A DNA stretch of 15,484 nt from assembly GCA_036493915.1 (NCBI GenBank), contig DASXPA010000140.1:1-15484 (forward strand). The letters run 5' to 3'. This document shows, piece after piece, positions 6,721-13,347 of this stretch (positions within the stretch are counted from its first letter, which is position 1; each line of letters opens with the position of its first letter). The notes under the pieces were generated by a model. That model ran no database searches. It was not told the DNA's origin and saw only the letters and a program-made list of their open reading frames with translations. The stretch comes from Palsa-1392 sp036493915. Its GTDB lineage: Bacteria; Verrucomicrobiota; Verrucomicrobiia; Chthoniobacterales; UBA10450. The translations under genes were made by a program, and so were the position numbers.

Positions 6721-7539
6721 ATGTTCCAGAAGGAGGCGATCGTGCGGCTCTTGCGCGACAACGATCCGTCGACGGTCAGCCTCCTCAAGGAACAGTTGAT
6801 CGAGAGTGGCAGTGAAAGTGTGGCGGCGTTGCGCGATCTGCTCGCGCTCGATGACGAGGCCGTCACCGAACACGTGCGCGAAGTGCTCGAAAAAATCGAC
6901 ACCGAGCAGGCCCACGATGAGATGCTGCTTTTCGCGCATTTGTTTCCCGAGAATGGCGACATCGAAGCGGCTTGGTGGTTGCTAACGCGCTGCTTCGAAG
7001 CAGAGGCGCCGATCGCGAAAATACGCCGTAAACTCGACGCTTGGGGACGACGCCTGCGCATGCTCGTTGCGCGCGCGAAATCGAATCGCGAGCGGCTCCA
7101 GGTGCTGACGACTTTCATGGCCGAAGACCTCGGTTTTCGTGGCAATGCCGAGGAATATTACGATCCAAAAAATTCGCTCCTCAACGATGTGATCGAGACG
7201 CGCCTCGGGATTCCGATCTCGCTCGCGGTGCTCTATATGATCATCGGCCGGCGGGCGAACATGGAGATCAATGGGATTAATCTGCCGGGCCATTTCATCG
7301 CGCGCTACGAGAGGATTTTGTTCGATCCGTTTCATGGCGGGCGGATTTTGTCGCGGCCGGATTGCGAGGCGATTCTCGCCAAGCAGCGGTTGAAGACGCA
7401 GTCGAGTTATTTCGCGCCGGCTTCGTCGCGGCTCATTTTCATGCGCATGCTTGCGAACCTGCTTTTCATTTTCGAGCGCGCGGGCGAGAAGCGGAAGCAT
7501 ACACTCGTTGTGAGCTGGGTGAAGGCGCTCGATCGCTAG
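6721..7539 (+). CDS. SirB1/transglutaminase-like family protein
   Basis: The 272-residue protein has an alpha-helical N-terminal half (MFQKEAIVRLLRDNDPSTVSLLKEQL onward, resembling repeat helices) followed by a transglutaminase-like core of the SirB1 type. Core motifs are MAEDLGFRGNAEEYYDPKNSLLNDVIETR (133-161), GIPISLAVLY (163-172), GINLPGHFIARY (185-196) and LFDPFHGGRIL (200-210). H191 and D202 sit where the His and Asp of the fold are expected, but no cysteine is seen at the nucleophile position (NSLLNDV). As is usual for SirB1 proteins, peptidase or transglutaminase activity is therefore doubtful. The exact biochemical role is unknown. The ATG at 6721 is preferred; a GTG at 6694 would add nine residues, but neither has a ribosome-binding site. 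It is transcribed towards the kinase gene at 7621. Confidence 0.88.
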   Translation: MFQKEAIVRLLRDNDPSTVSLLKEQLIESGSESVAALRDLLALDDEAVTEHVREVLEKIDTEQAHDEMLLFAHLFPENGDIEAAWWLLTRCFEAEAPIAKIRRKLDAWGRRLRMLVARAKSNRERLQVLTTFMAEDLGFRGNAEEYYDPKNSLLNDVIETRLGIPISLAVLYMIIGRRANMEINGINLPGHFIARYERILFDPFHGGRILSRPDCEAILAKQRLKTQSSYFAPASSRLIFMRMLANLLFIFERAGEKRKHTLVVSWVKALDR

Positions 7540-7570
7540 GGACGTGCTCCGCTTGATGCTGTTTCCCTTT

Positions 7571-7600
7571 GCTGAGGTCCTTGGCTGCCTTCAGGATGAC
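7571..7600. repeat. REP-like intergenic sequence between convergent genes
   Basis: In the 81-bp gap between two convergent genes, the segment GCTGAGGTCCTTGGC...TTCAGGATGAC can form an imperfect stem (CTGAGG with CCTTCAG). It resembles the dispersed CCTGAAGG...GGACCTCAGC type of repeat that I recall from many environmental bacterial genomes; this resemblance is from memory, not a search. There is no convincing T-tract, so a terminator role is unproven. Nothing else is recognisable in 7540-7620. Confidence 0.35.
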
Positions 7601-7620
7601 GAGTCTGTGTTTTGATCGCT

Positions 7621-9054
7621 TTATAAAGGCAGGGGCTCTTGGCAGTGAAGAAGCTTCTCCAGTTCACGCTGTCGACGGCGCTCCTCGCGGACCTGCTCAG
7701 CGATCGTGCGATTGTGCCGGATGGGCTGGGCAAACTTTGGCGCTGGAACTTTATGGCCAAGCTGTTCCAGCGCATGCACGGCCGCGCCCCGCATCGATGC
7801 TTCCTGATCGGCCGTCGGCACGAGATCGCGGCCTAAGGAGTCGGCGAGTATTTGCAGCGCGGCCGGCGAATGCAAAATGCCGCCTGAGACAATGATCTTC
7901 GCGACCGGCCCCGTGGCGATTTCCAAACCTTCAAAAATCTCCGCGAGCCGGTGACAGACCGCGCCGGTCGCGGCCCGGAGAAGATCGGCCGCGGTGGTGG
8001 CCTGGCTGAGGCCTACGATGACGCCGTTGAGATCTTCCGGCCAGGTTGGCGCGCGTTCGCTCACCCAGAAAGGCAGAACGGTGAGACGCAAGGCGGCGGG
8101 CGTGGAAGTGCGCAGCAGTTGTTCGATTTTGCGGTCGTTAGGCGAAAGCCGCAGCTCGCGCAGACACCAGGCGTGGAGGTTGCCAGCGTTGCTGACCGCG
8201 CCGCCGAGGAGCGCGCGCCGCTGGTCGACGACGTAGCGGAAAAGTCCGAACGGCAACGGCGTCTCCCGATCGGGAATCGTCCGGACCGCTGCGCTCGTGC
8301 CGACGTTGATCGCGACGACTCCCGGAGCGCAAGCGCCGGACCCGAGGTTGCTCGCTGCGCCGTCGCCGATTGCCGGAAAGATGACGTCCTTTCCGGATTC
8401 GACCCGATCGATCAACGGTCCGAGTTGCTTACTCGTTAGGCCAGTTAACTCGAGCATTTCCTCGTCCCAATCGCGCGCCGCGAAGTTGTAAAGTCCGGTT
8501 CCGCTGGCCATGGAATGACTGCAGACGCCGACGCTAAAGATCTCGTCGAAGATCCATTCCGCGGGCGAAACCCAGCGTGCCACCCGCCGGAAAATTGTCG
8601 GGTTGGTACGGCGAAGCCAGAGCAGTTTCGCGGGCCAGAAAGATGCGCGCAGCATGCAGCCGGTGCGTTCCTGGATGACGCGCTCGTCCAGTTCGTCGCG
8701 CAGCCGAGCGGCGTCGGGAGCGCCGCGGGAATCGCCCCAGGTGTAGACCGGCGTAATCGGTTTTCCCGTACGATCGAGTCCGAGGAGGCTGTGCCAGAAG
8801 CCGGAGCCGGCGATCGCGGGGGTCGCGTGTTTCGTTAGGCAGCGTCGCGTCCGTTGCAGACATTTCTTAGCGGAGCGCAAGAGGACGGCGGGAGCGAGTT
8901 CGGCGCCGTGATCGACGGAATGGTGAACGCGGTATTTTTCGCTCGCACTGGAGTGCGGGAGCGGCTGTGCCCTTTTGTCGAAGAGCGCGCTCCGCACTGA
9001 GGAGGTGCCGATATCGAGGGCGAGAATAATTGGTTCGGGGCGGTGACGATTCAT
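7621..9054 (-). CDS. FGGY-family carbohydrate kinase (gluconokinase/xylulokinase-like)
   Basis: A 477-residue kinase of the hexokinase/actin fold that phosphorylates a sugar or polyol with ATP. The start at 9054 is chosen because the fold begins immediately (PIILALDIGTSSVRSALFD, 8-26, phosphate-1 loop); a longer frame to 9174 would add 40 residues without homology features and overlap the divergent gene. The substrate region contains TWGDSR (105-110). The catalytic-base region is FPAIGDGAASNLGSG (226-240), with D231 as likely base. The phosphate-2 loop is INVGTSAAVRT (249-259). The adenosine site is IIVSGGILHSP (387-397), followed by ILADSLGRDLV. An unusually basic C-terminal tail (about 456-470) ends the protein. 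The motifs fit gluconate or xylulose kinases, but the substrate is not assignable. It has no strong ribosome-binding site. Three CGTTAGGC octamers lie antisense in it. Confidence 0.87.
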   Translation of the reverse strand: MNRHRPEPIILALDIGTSSVRSALFDKRAQPLPHSSASEKYRVHHSVDHGAELAPAVLLRSAKKCLQRTRRCLTKHATPAIAGSGFWHSLLGLDRTGKPITPVYTWGDSRGAPDAARLRDELDERVIQERTGCMLRASFWPAKLLWLRRTNPTIFRRVARWVSPAEWIFDEIFSVGVCSHSMASGTGLYNFAARDWDEEMLELTGLTSKQLGPLIDRVESGKDVIFPAIGDGAASNLGSGACAPGVVAINVGTSAAVRTIPDRETPLPFGLFRYVVDQRRALLGGAVSNAGNLHAWCLRELRLSPNDRKIEQLLRTSTPAALRLTVLPFWVSERAPTWPEDLNGVIVGLSQATTAADLLRAATGAVCHRLAEIFEGLEIATGPVAKIIVSGGILHSPAALQILADSLGRDLVPTADQEASMRGAAVHALEQLGHKVPAPKFAQPIRHNRTIAEQVREERRRQRELEKLLHCQEPLPL

Positions 9055-9070
9055 CGGACCATTTAATCGC

Positions 9071-9099
9071 TTTTCGCTTCGGGGTTTAAGCCCTAAAAA
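9071..9099 (+). promoter_or_regulatory. Candidate promoter for the universal stress protein gene
   Basis: TTTTCG (9071-9076) and TAAAAA (9094-9099) with 17-bp spacing lie in the 57-bp divergent region 9055-9111. The predicted start would leave only about five bases before the usp ATG at 9112. The spacer contains a near-palindrome, GGGTTTAAGCCC (9082-9093), that could bind a regulator. Match to consensus is weak. Confidence 0.25.
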
Positions 9100-9111
9100 T
9101 GCAAGCGCCTG

Positions 9112-9534
9112 ATGTATCAGAAAATTCTCGTCGCGCTCGACAACAGCATCACCGATCGGGCGATGATTCCGCACATTACGAAGCTAGCAAAAACGCACGG
9201 CTCGACGCTGCTTTTGCTCCATGTCTCAGATGGCTGGGTGGCGCGAAATTACAATCGTTTTCAGCTCGCGGAATCGGAAGAGATGAAGGAGGACCGCGCT
9301 TATCTGGAGCGCGCCGCGAGCGATTTGCGCGGACAAGGACTCACCGTCGAGACAGAGCTGGCGTTAGGCGAACCGGCGGAAAAAATTTTACAGACGGCCG
9401 CCGAGCAAAATTGCGATCTGATCGCGATGACGACGCATGGGCATCGCTTTTTGAAGGACTTGCTCTACGGCAGCACGATCACGCAGGTGCGCCATCGCGC
9501 GCACACACCCGTGTTGCTGGTGAATGCAAAATAG
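9112..9534 (+). CDS. Universal stress protein, UspA family
   Basis: A single-domain, 140-residue UspA-fold protein, probably a cytoplasmic dimer linked to stress or starvation responses. It opens with the standard strand YQKILVALDNS (2-12), where D10 is the usual nucleotide-binding Asp. It then has LLLLHVSDG (33-41) and the strand CDLIAMTTHG near residues 100-109. The C-terminal nucleotide-binding loop reads THGHRFLKDLLYGS, where ATP-binding family members have G-x2-G-x9-G-S/T; the second Gly is Phe here, so ATP binding may be altered. It ends with TPVLLVNAK. It lies 36 bp upstream of a glycogen-synthase-type gene on the same strand and is divergent from the sugar kinase, suggesting a link to carbon storage or starvation. 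It has no visible ribosome-binding site. Confidence 0.92.
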   Translation: MYQKILVALDNSITDRAMIPHITKLAKTHGSTLLLLHVSDGWVARNYNRFQLAESEEMKEDRAYLERAASDLRGQGLTVETELALGEPAEKILQTAAEQNCDLIAMTTHGHRFLKDLLYGSTITQVRHRAHTPVLLVNAK

Positions 9535-9570
9535 CGGCGCAGCGGTGCGGTCGCCTTCGAATGCAAAAGG

Positions 9571-10776
9571 ATGAAGGCGCTCTTCTTGACTAACGAATAC
9601 CCGCCGCACATCTACGGCGGTGCAGGCGTGCATGTGGATTACCTCTCGCGCGAGCTGGCGAAACTGATGGAGGTGGAGGTGCGCTGCTTCGGCGATCAGG
9701 ATTCGTTAGGCACGAACCCGGCGGTGCGGGGATTTGAGGTCGACACCTCGGGGTTCACCTGCCCGAAGCGGTTGCGCTCGGTCTTTGGCGCCGTCCAGCG
9801 TTGTCTCGATTTCAATACTGCGGACATCACTGCGGATCTCGTGCATTGCCATACTTGGTACAGCCATTTTGGCGGGATTCTGGCGAAGTTGAATTACGGG
9901 AAGCCGCTTGCGATCACGGTGCATTCGCTCGAGCCGTTGCGCCCTTGGAAGCGTGAGCAACTTGGCGGCGGTTACGATTTCACTGTCTGGCTTGAGAAGA
10001 CGGCGCTGGAAATGGCGGACGCGGTGATCGCTGTGTCCCATGAAACGAAAGCGGATCTGGAACGGCTTTTCGCGATCAGGCCGTCGCGGTTGCACGTGAT
10101 CTACAACGGAATCGACCTTGCAGAATATCGTCGCACCGATTCCACCAATGCGTTGGTCCGTCACGGGATCGATCCGGCAAAGCCGTTCCTGCTTTTTGTC
10201 GGCCGGATCACGCGGCAGAAGGGGATCGTTCATCTCGTGAGGGCGATCGAATTCATGGACGCAGGTTTTCAGATCGTACTTTGCGCGGGCGCGCCCGACA
10301 CGCCGGAAATCGCGGCGGAGATGAAGGCAGCCGTGCGGCAGGCGCAAGCGAAGCGAAGCGACGTGATCTGGATCGAGGAGATGGTCGACAAGCCGACCGT
10401 GATCGAACTTTACGGTCACGCGGCGGTTTTTTGTTGTCCATCGATTTACGAGCCGTTTGGGATCATCAATCTCGAAGCGATGGCGTGTGAGACGGCGGTG
10501 GTCGCGAGCGCGGTCGGCGGAATCAAGGAAGTGGTGGTGGATGGGAAGACCGGATTTCTCGTGCCGGTCGAGCAGATGAAGGAGAGTCCGTTTGAGCCGA
10601 TCGATCCGGGAAAATTTTCACGTGATCTGGCGGCGCGAATCAATGAGCTGATGGCGCAGCCGGAATTGCGGGAACAGTTTGGGCGCTCCGGACGGAAGCG
10701 GGCCGAAGAGACCTTTAGCTGGCCCGCGATCGCGGAGGAGACCTTCCGGCTTTATCGATCGATCGTGAGGAAATAG
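9571..10776 (+). CDS. glgM: GT4 glycogen synthase / maltose-1-phosphate synthase (GlgM-type)
   Basis: This 401-residue retaining glycosyltransferase resembles the actinobacterial GlgA/GlgM group rather than classical GT5 glycogen synthase. That group uses ADP-glucose to extend glucans or, in mycobacteria, to make alpha-maltose-1-phosphate for GlgE. Characteristic segments are LTNEYPPHIYGGAGVHVDYLS (6-26), LVHCHTWYSHFGG (90-102), ITVHSLEPLRPWKREQLGGG (115-134) and DAVIAVSHETK (150-160). The GT-B donor site includes GRITRQKG (211-218, R212 and K217) and the E-x7-E motif EPFGIINLE (294-302), followed by AVGGIKEVVVDGKTGFLVP. AAAAGG abuts the ATG, so the ribosome-binding site is poorly spaced. It follows the stress gene by 36 bp. 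Whether the product is maltose-1-phosphate or glycogen cannot be read here; the symbol is therefore provisional. Confidence 0.85.
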   Translation: MKALFLTNEYPPHIYGGAGVHVDYLSRELAKLMEVEVRCFGDQDSLGTNPAVRGFEVDTSGFTCPKRLRSVFGAVQRCLDFNTADITADLVHCHTWYSHFGGILAKLNYGKPLAITVHSLEPLRPWKREQLGGGYDFTVWLEKTALEMADAVIAVSHETKADLERLFAIRPSRLHVIYNGIDLAEYRRTDSTNALVRHGIDPAKPFLLFVGRITRQKGIVHLVRAIEFMDAGFQIVLCAGAPDTPEIAAEMKAAVRQAQAKRSDVIWIEEMVDKPTVIELYGHAAVFCCPSIYEPFGIINLEAMACETAVVASAVGGIKEVVVDGKTGFLVPVEQMKESPFEPIDPGKFSRDLAARINELMAQPELREQFGRSGRKRAEETFSWPAIAEETFRLYRSIVRK

Positions 10777-10919
10777 CAGTCACGGCGCGCACGTTGCAGG
10801 TGCCTGCCTTTCGTCTGCCGAAAGTCGTAGCGATCGCGGACGGATATGCGCAATTCGTTGGGCGAAGTCGTTAGGTGAGGAGCGCTGTTGTTCTGCGCCT
10901 CGGCGTGTATGGTTAGGCA
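10777..10919. other. glgM-obgE intergenic region with degenerate octamers and possible promoter
   Basis: The 143-bp gap contains three one-mismatch copies of CGTTAGGC: CGTTGGGC (10856), CGTTAGGT (10869, exactly 13 bp later) and GGTTAGGC (10911, ending two bases before the obgE ATG). A small hairpin CTTTCG-tctgc-CGAAAG lies at 10808-10824 and a short GCAG-gtgc-CTGC at 10796-10807. A -10-like TATGGT (10908-10913) would place the transcript start at the ATG itself; a matching -35 box is not convincing. No gene is seen. Confidence 0.4.
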
Positions 10920-12041
10920 ATGTTCGTCGATCGGATCAGGGTAACGGCGAAAGCGGGGAATGGCGGCCGCGGCTGCGTCAGTTTTCGACGGGAGAAGTTT
11001 GTCCCGCGCGGTGGTCCCGACGGCGGTGATGGCGGGAAAGGCGGAGACGTCATTCTCCGTGCCGATGAGCATACCGATAATCTCGCGAGTCTTTTCTACG
11101 AGCCTTTGATCAAGGCGAAAAAGGGTGGGCATGGACAGGGAAAGCAGATGCACGGACGCGGCGCACCACCAAAGATCGTCAAGGTGCCGGTGGGAACGGT
11201 GGTCTCGGAAATGCCGGTTGTAGCCGGGAGCGATGACCCAGGCGGTGGTGGTTTTTCCGGCGAGGCCAAAGAGGGGGGCCACAATGAGCCCCTCGCGGAT
11301 TTGATTCGGCCTAACGATGAGTTTGTGCTCTGCCGCGGCGGGAAAGGCGGGAAGGGAAACGTGCACTTCAAGAGTTCCCGTAATCGTGCGCCGCGCCAAT
11401 ACACCGAGGGCGAAGAGGGTGAAGAAGGAAGCTTTCTCCTCGAGCTGCGCACGATCGCGGATGCCGGCTTGGTCGGTTATCCGAACGCGGGCAAGTCAAC
11501 GCTTTTGCGCCAAATCTCTGCGGCGCATCCGAAGGTGGCAGCTTATCCTTTCACCACGCTGCACCCGATGATCGGAGTAGTTGATTTTCCAGATTATCGG
11601 CGCGCGACGGTCGCGGACATTCCCGGATTGATCGAAGGGGCGAGCGAAAACCTTGGGCTCGGCCACGCCTTTCTCCGACATATCACACGCTGTCGGTTGC
11701 TCCTATTCGTTCTCGATATGGCGGGGAGCGAAGGGCGGAGTCCGATTTCGGATCTGCAGCACCTCCGTCGCGAAATCGATCTTTACGATCCGCGTCTCTC
11801 GGAACGGCCGTGGCGGGTGGTCGCGAACAAGATGGATTTGCCCGGGGCGGAAGAAAATCTCGTGGCCTTTCGCCAGCGCTTTCCGGAACGGGAAGTGCTC
11901 CCGGTATCGGCGAAGGCACGGGAGGGAATCGACGGTTTGAAATGCGCGCTGGAAAGATCGCTCAACGAAAAGCGTCTAGACAAACCGACCGAATCTTTTT
12001 ATGCGAGGGCCGTGGAGTCCATCGCGCACGAATACAGTTAG
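10920..12041 (+). CDS. obgE: Obg-family GTPase
   Basis: Obg is an essential GTPase associated with large ribosomal subunit maturation and the stringent response. The 373 residues comprise the glycine-rich Obg fold (1-about 170, from MFVDRIRVTAKAGNGGRGCVSFRREK) and a G domain. G motifs are GYPNAGKST (186-194), the switch threonines in YPFTTLHP (209-216), DIPGLIEGA (233-241), NKMD (303-306) and SAK (330-332). The Obg fold has an insertion of about 20 residues, glycine-rich, at about 100-123 (VVAGSDDPGGGGFSGEAKEG), between GTVV and LADL where E. coli has only a short loop. There is no long C-terminal acidic domain. The common upstream partners rplU and rpmA are absent; a glycosyltransferase precedes it. 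It has no ribosome-binding site upstream. Confidence 0.96.
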   Translation: MFVDRIRVTAKAGNGGRGCVSFRREKFVPRGGPDGGDGGKGGDVILRADEHTDNLASLFYEPLIKAKKGGHGQGKQMHGRGAPPKIVKVPVGTVVSEMPVVAGSDDPGGGGFSGEAKEGGHNEPLADLIRPNDEFVLCRGGKGGKGNVHFKSSRNRAPRQYTEGEEGEEGSFLLELRTIADAGLVGYPNAGKSTLLRQISAAHPKVAAYPFTTLHPMIGVVDFPDYRRATVADIPGLIEGASENLGLGHAFLRHITRCRLLLFVLDMAGSEGRSPISDLQHLRREIDLYDPRLSERPWRVVANKMDLPGAEENLVAFRQRFPEREVLPVSAKAREGIDGLKCALERSLNEKRLDKPTESFYARAVESIAHEYS

Positions 12042-12099
12042 ACAAATCCCGTGACCACCGCCAACGTTCACACCTTTTAGCGCTCAAATACCTCCCCTT

Positions 12100-13326
12100 A
12101 TGTCGAAGCTCGTTGTCGCAAGTTACTGCACCACCTTTCTGAAGTCGGAAATGCTGCACATCTACCGGCAGGTTACAGCCCTGCGCGGGGTGCGGACTTT
12201 TGTTATGACGAAGAAGCTTCAGAATGAGGATCTCTTCCCGTTTGATGACATCGAGTTGATCCCGAAGCCGCGGATGAATCCGCTGCGGCACGGTTGGATG
12301 AAATTTGTCGAGCGCCGCCCACCGATTGTTTATCGCGGCGAATATCAGGCGCTCTCGCGTTTGCTGGAACGGCGTGGGGCGGACTTGATGCATATTTATT
12401 TCGGGCATACCGGCGTGCATTTGCTGCCGTTTATCGAATGCTGGCGCCGGCCTTGCGTTGTTTCCTTTCATGGGGCCGACGTGATGTTGAAAGCGGCAAA
12501 CCCGGATTACGCCGTGAAATTGAAGAAGGTCTTTCACGCCGCGCCGCTCATCCTCGCGCGCTCGCGTTCGCTCGAGCGCCGCTTGATTTCATTGGGCTGT
12601 CCGCCGGATCGGATTCGAATCAGCCGCACGGGCGTGCCGCTGCAGCAGTTCCCGATGGTGCGCCGCGAAGCGCCGCGCGATGGGGCGTGGAATTTTCTCC
12701 AGGCCTGCCGGTTGATCCCGAAAAAAGGGCTCACGACGTGTCTGCGAGCCTTCGCCATTTACCAGGCGGCGAATCCGCGGGCACAACTATACATCGCCGG
12801 GAAAGGTCCGTTGCAGCCGACCCTTGAAGCGCTCGCCACGGAGCTTGGGATTCGCGGGCATGTCCATTTCACTGGCTTTCTTTCGCAGCCGGACCTGCTC
12901 GATCTCTATCATCGCTGTCACATTTTTCTCCATCCGAGCGAAATGCCGGAGGATGAAAATCAAGAGGGCATCCCGAACTCCATCCTCGAAGCGATGGCCA
13001 CGGGCATGCCGGTGCTGGCGACGCGGCATGGCGGAATTCCCGAAGCGGTCGAAGACGGGCGCTGCGGTGCGTTGGTGGAGGAGCGGGATTACGAAGCGCT
13101 CGCGGGAGAGATGAGAAAGATGACGCGCTCGCCGGGTACATTTGTCGAGATGGGCGCGCTGGCGAGCGAATCGGTGGCGACCCATTTCGAACAAGGTAAG
13201 CAGATCGGCCTGCTGGAAGCGCACTACCAGGAGGCGGCGGAAATCGCCGATGAGGTGGAAGCGCGCGCAAACGCTGACGAGCCGGTGATGGCGCCACGTT
13301 TTGTGGAGCGAGTGCCGGTAAAATAA
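12100..13326 (+). CDS. GT4-family glycosyltransferase, cell-surface polysaccharide type
   Basis: A 408-residue GT-B glycosyltransferase, probably cytoplasmic or membrane-associated and using a nucleotide sugar. The N-terminal acceptor half contains HIYFGHTGVHLLPF (98-111) and VVSFHGADVM (120-129), as in colanic-acid and exopolysaccharide transferases. The donor half contains ACRLIPKKGL (202-211, with R204 and K209), LYIAGKGPLQ (230-239) and VHFTGFLSQPDL (255-266). The E-x7-E motif lies in ENQEGIPNSILEAMATG (286-302, E289 and E297), followed by VLATRHGGIPEAVEDG. Acceptor and sugar are not predictable. It stands alone between obgE and the ATP synthase operon. The 58-bp upstream gap has no clear ribosome-binding site. 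No octamer copies occur in it. Confidence 0.9.
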   Translation: MSKLVVASYCTTFLKSEMLHIYRQVTALRGVRTFVMTKKLQNEDLFPFDDIELIPKPRMNPLRHGWMKFVERRPPIVYRGEYQALSRLLERRGADLMHIYFGHTGVHLLPFIECWRRPCVVSFHGADVMLKAANPDYAVKLKKVFHAAPLILARSRSLERRLISLGCPPDRIRISRTGVPLQQFPMVRREAPRDGAWNFLQACRLIPKKGLTTCLRAFAIYQAANPRAQLYIAGKGPLQPTLEALATELGIRGHVHFTGFLSQPDLLDLYHRCHIFLHPSEMPEDENQEGIPNSILEAMATGMPVLATRHGGIPEAVEDGRCGALVEERDYEALAGEMRKMTRSPGTFVEMGALASESVATHFEQGKQIGLLEAHYQEAAEIADEVEARANADEPVMAPRFVERVPVK

Positions 13327-13330
13327 GCCT

Positions 13331-13347
13331 CGCGAAAGGCTTTCGCG
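13331..13347. repeat. Perfect 7-bp hairpin with 3-base loop after the GT4 gene
   Basis: CGCGAAA-ggc-TTTCGCG lies 4 bases after the glycosyltransferase stop codon. It is the same design as the hairpins next to accB and in the element before pdxJ. The downstream bases (GCTCCGTATTTCT) are not a proper T-tract, so it is at best a weak terminator. The rest of the 190-bp leader to atpB (to 13516) shows no gene; an atpI gene, often found here, is absent. Confidence 0.55.

Larger units (their letters stand above)
2035..11316. repeat. Dispersed octamer CGTTAGGC, 14 exact copies
   Basis: Exact copies in + orientation begin at 2035, 4244, 5352, 6059, 6311, 8136, 8434, 8833, 9362 and 9704. Complementary copies (GCCTAACG) begin at 2203, 3529, 5051 and 11309. 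Aligned in the CGTTAGGC direction, the base before is T in 11 of 14, and the next two bases are most often G or A, then A (consensus T-CGTTAGGC-(G/A)A). One-mismatch copies lie at 2327, 9588, 10856, 10869, 10911 and 15305. All exact copies fall in coding sequence of unrelated proteins, seven in the sense direction and seven antisense. None occurs in 1-2034 or 11317-15484. See findings for interpretation. Confidence 0.85.

Noticed and set aside
7540..7620. Bidirectional terminator between the convergent SirB1-like and kinase genes.
   Set aside because: Only an imperfect stem without a T-tract on either side; listed instead as a REP-like sequence at low confidence.
9055..9174. Extension of the FGGY kinase to a start at 9174.
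   Set aside because: The extra 40 residues precede the canonical phosphate-1 loop, lack homology features and would overlap the divergent usp gene; the ATG at 9054 is the natural start.
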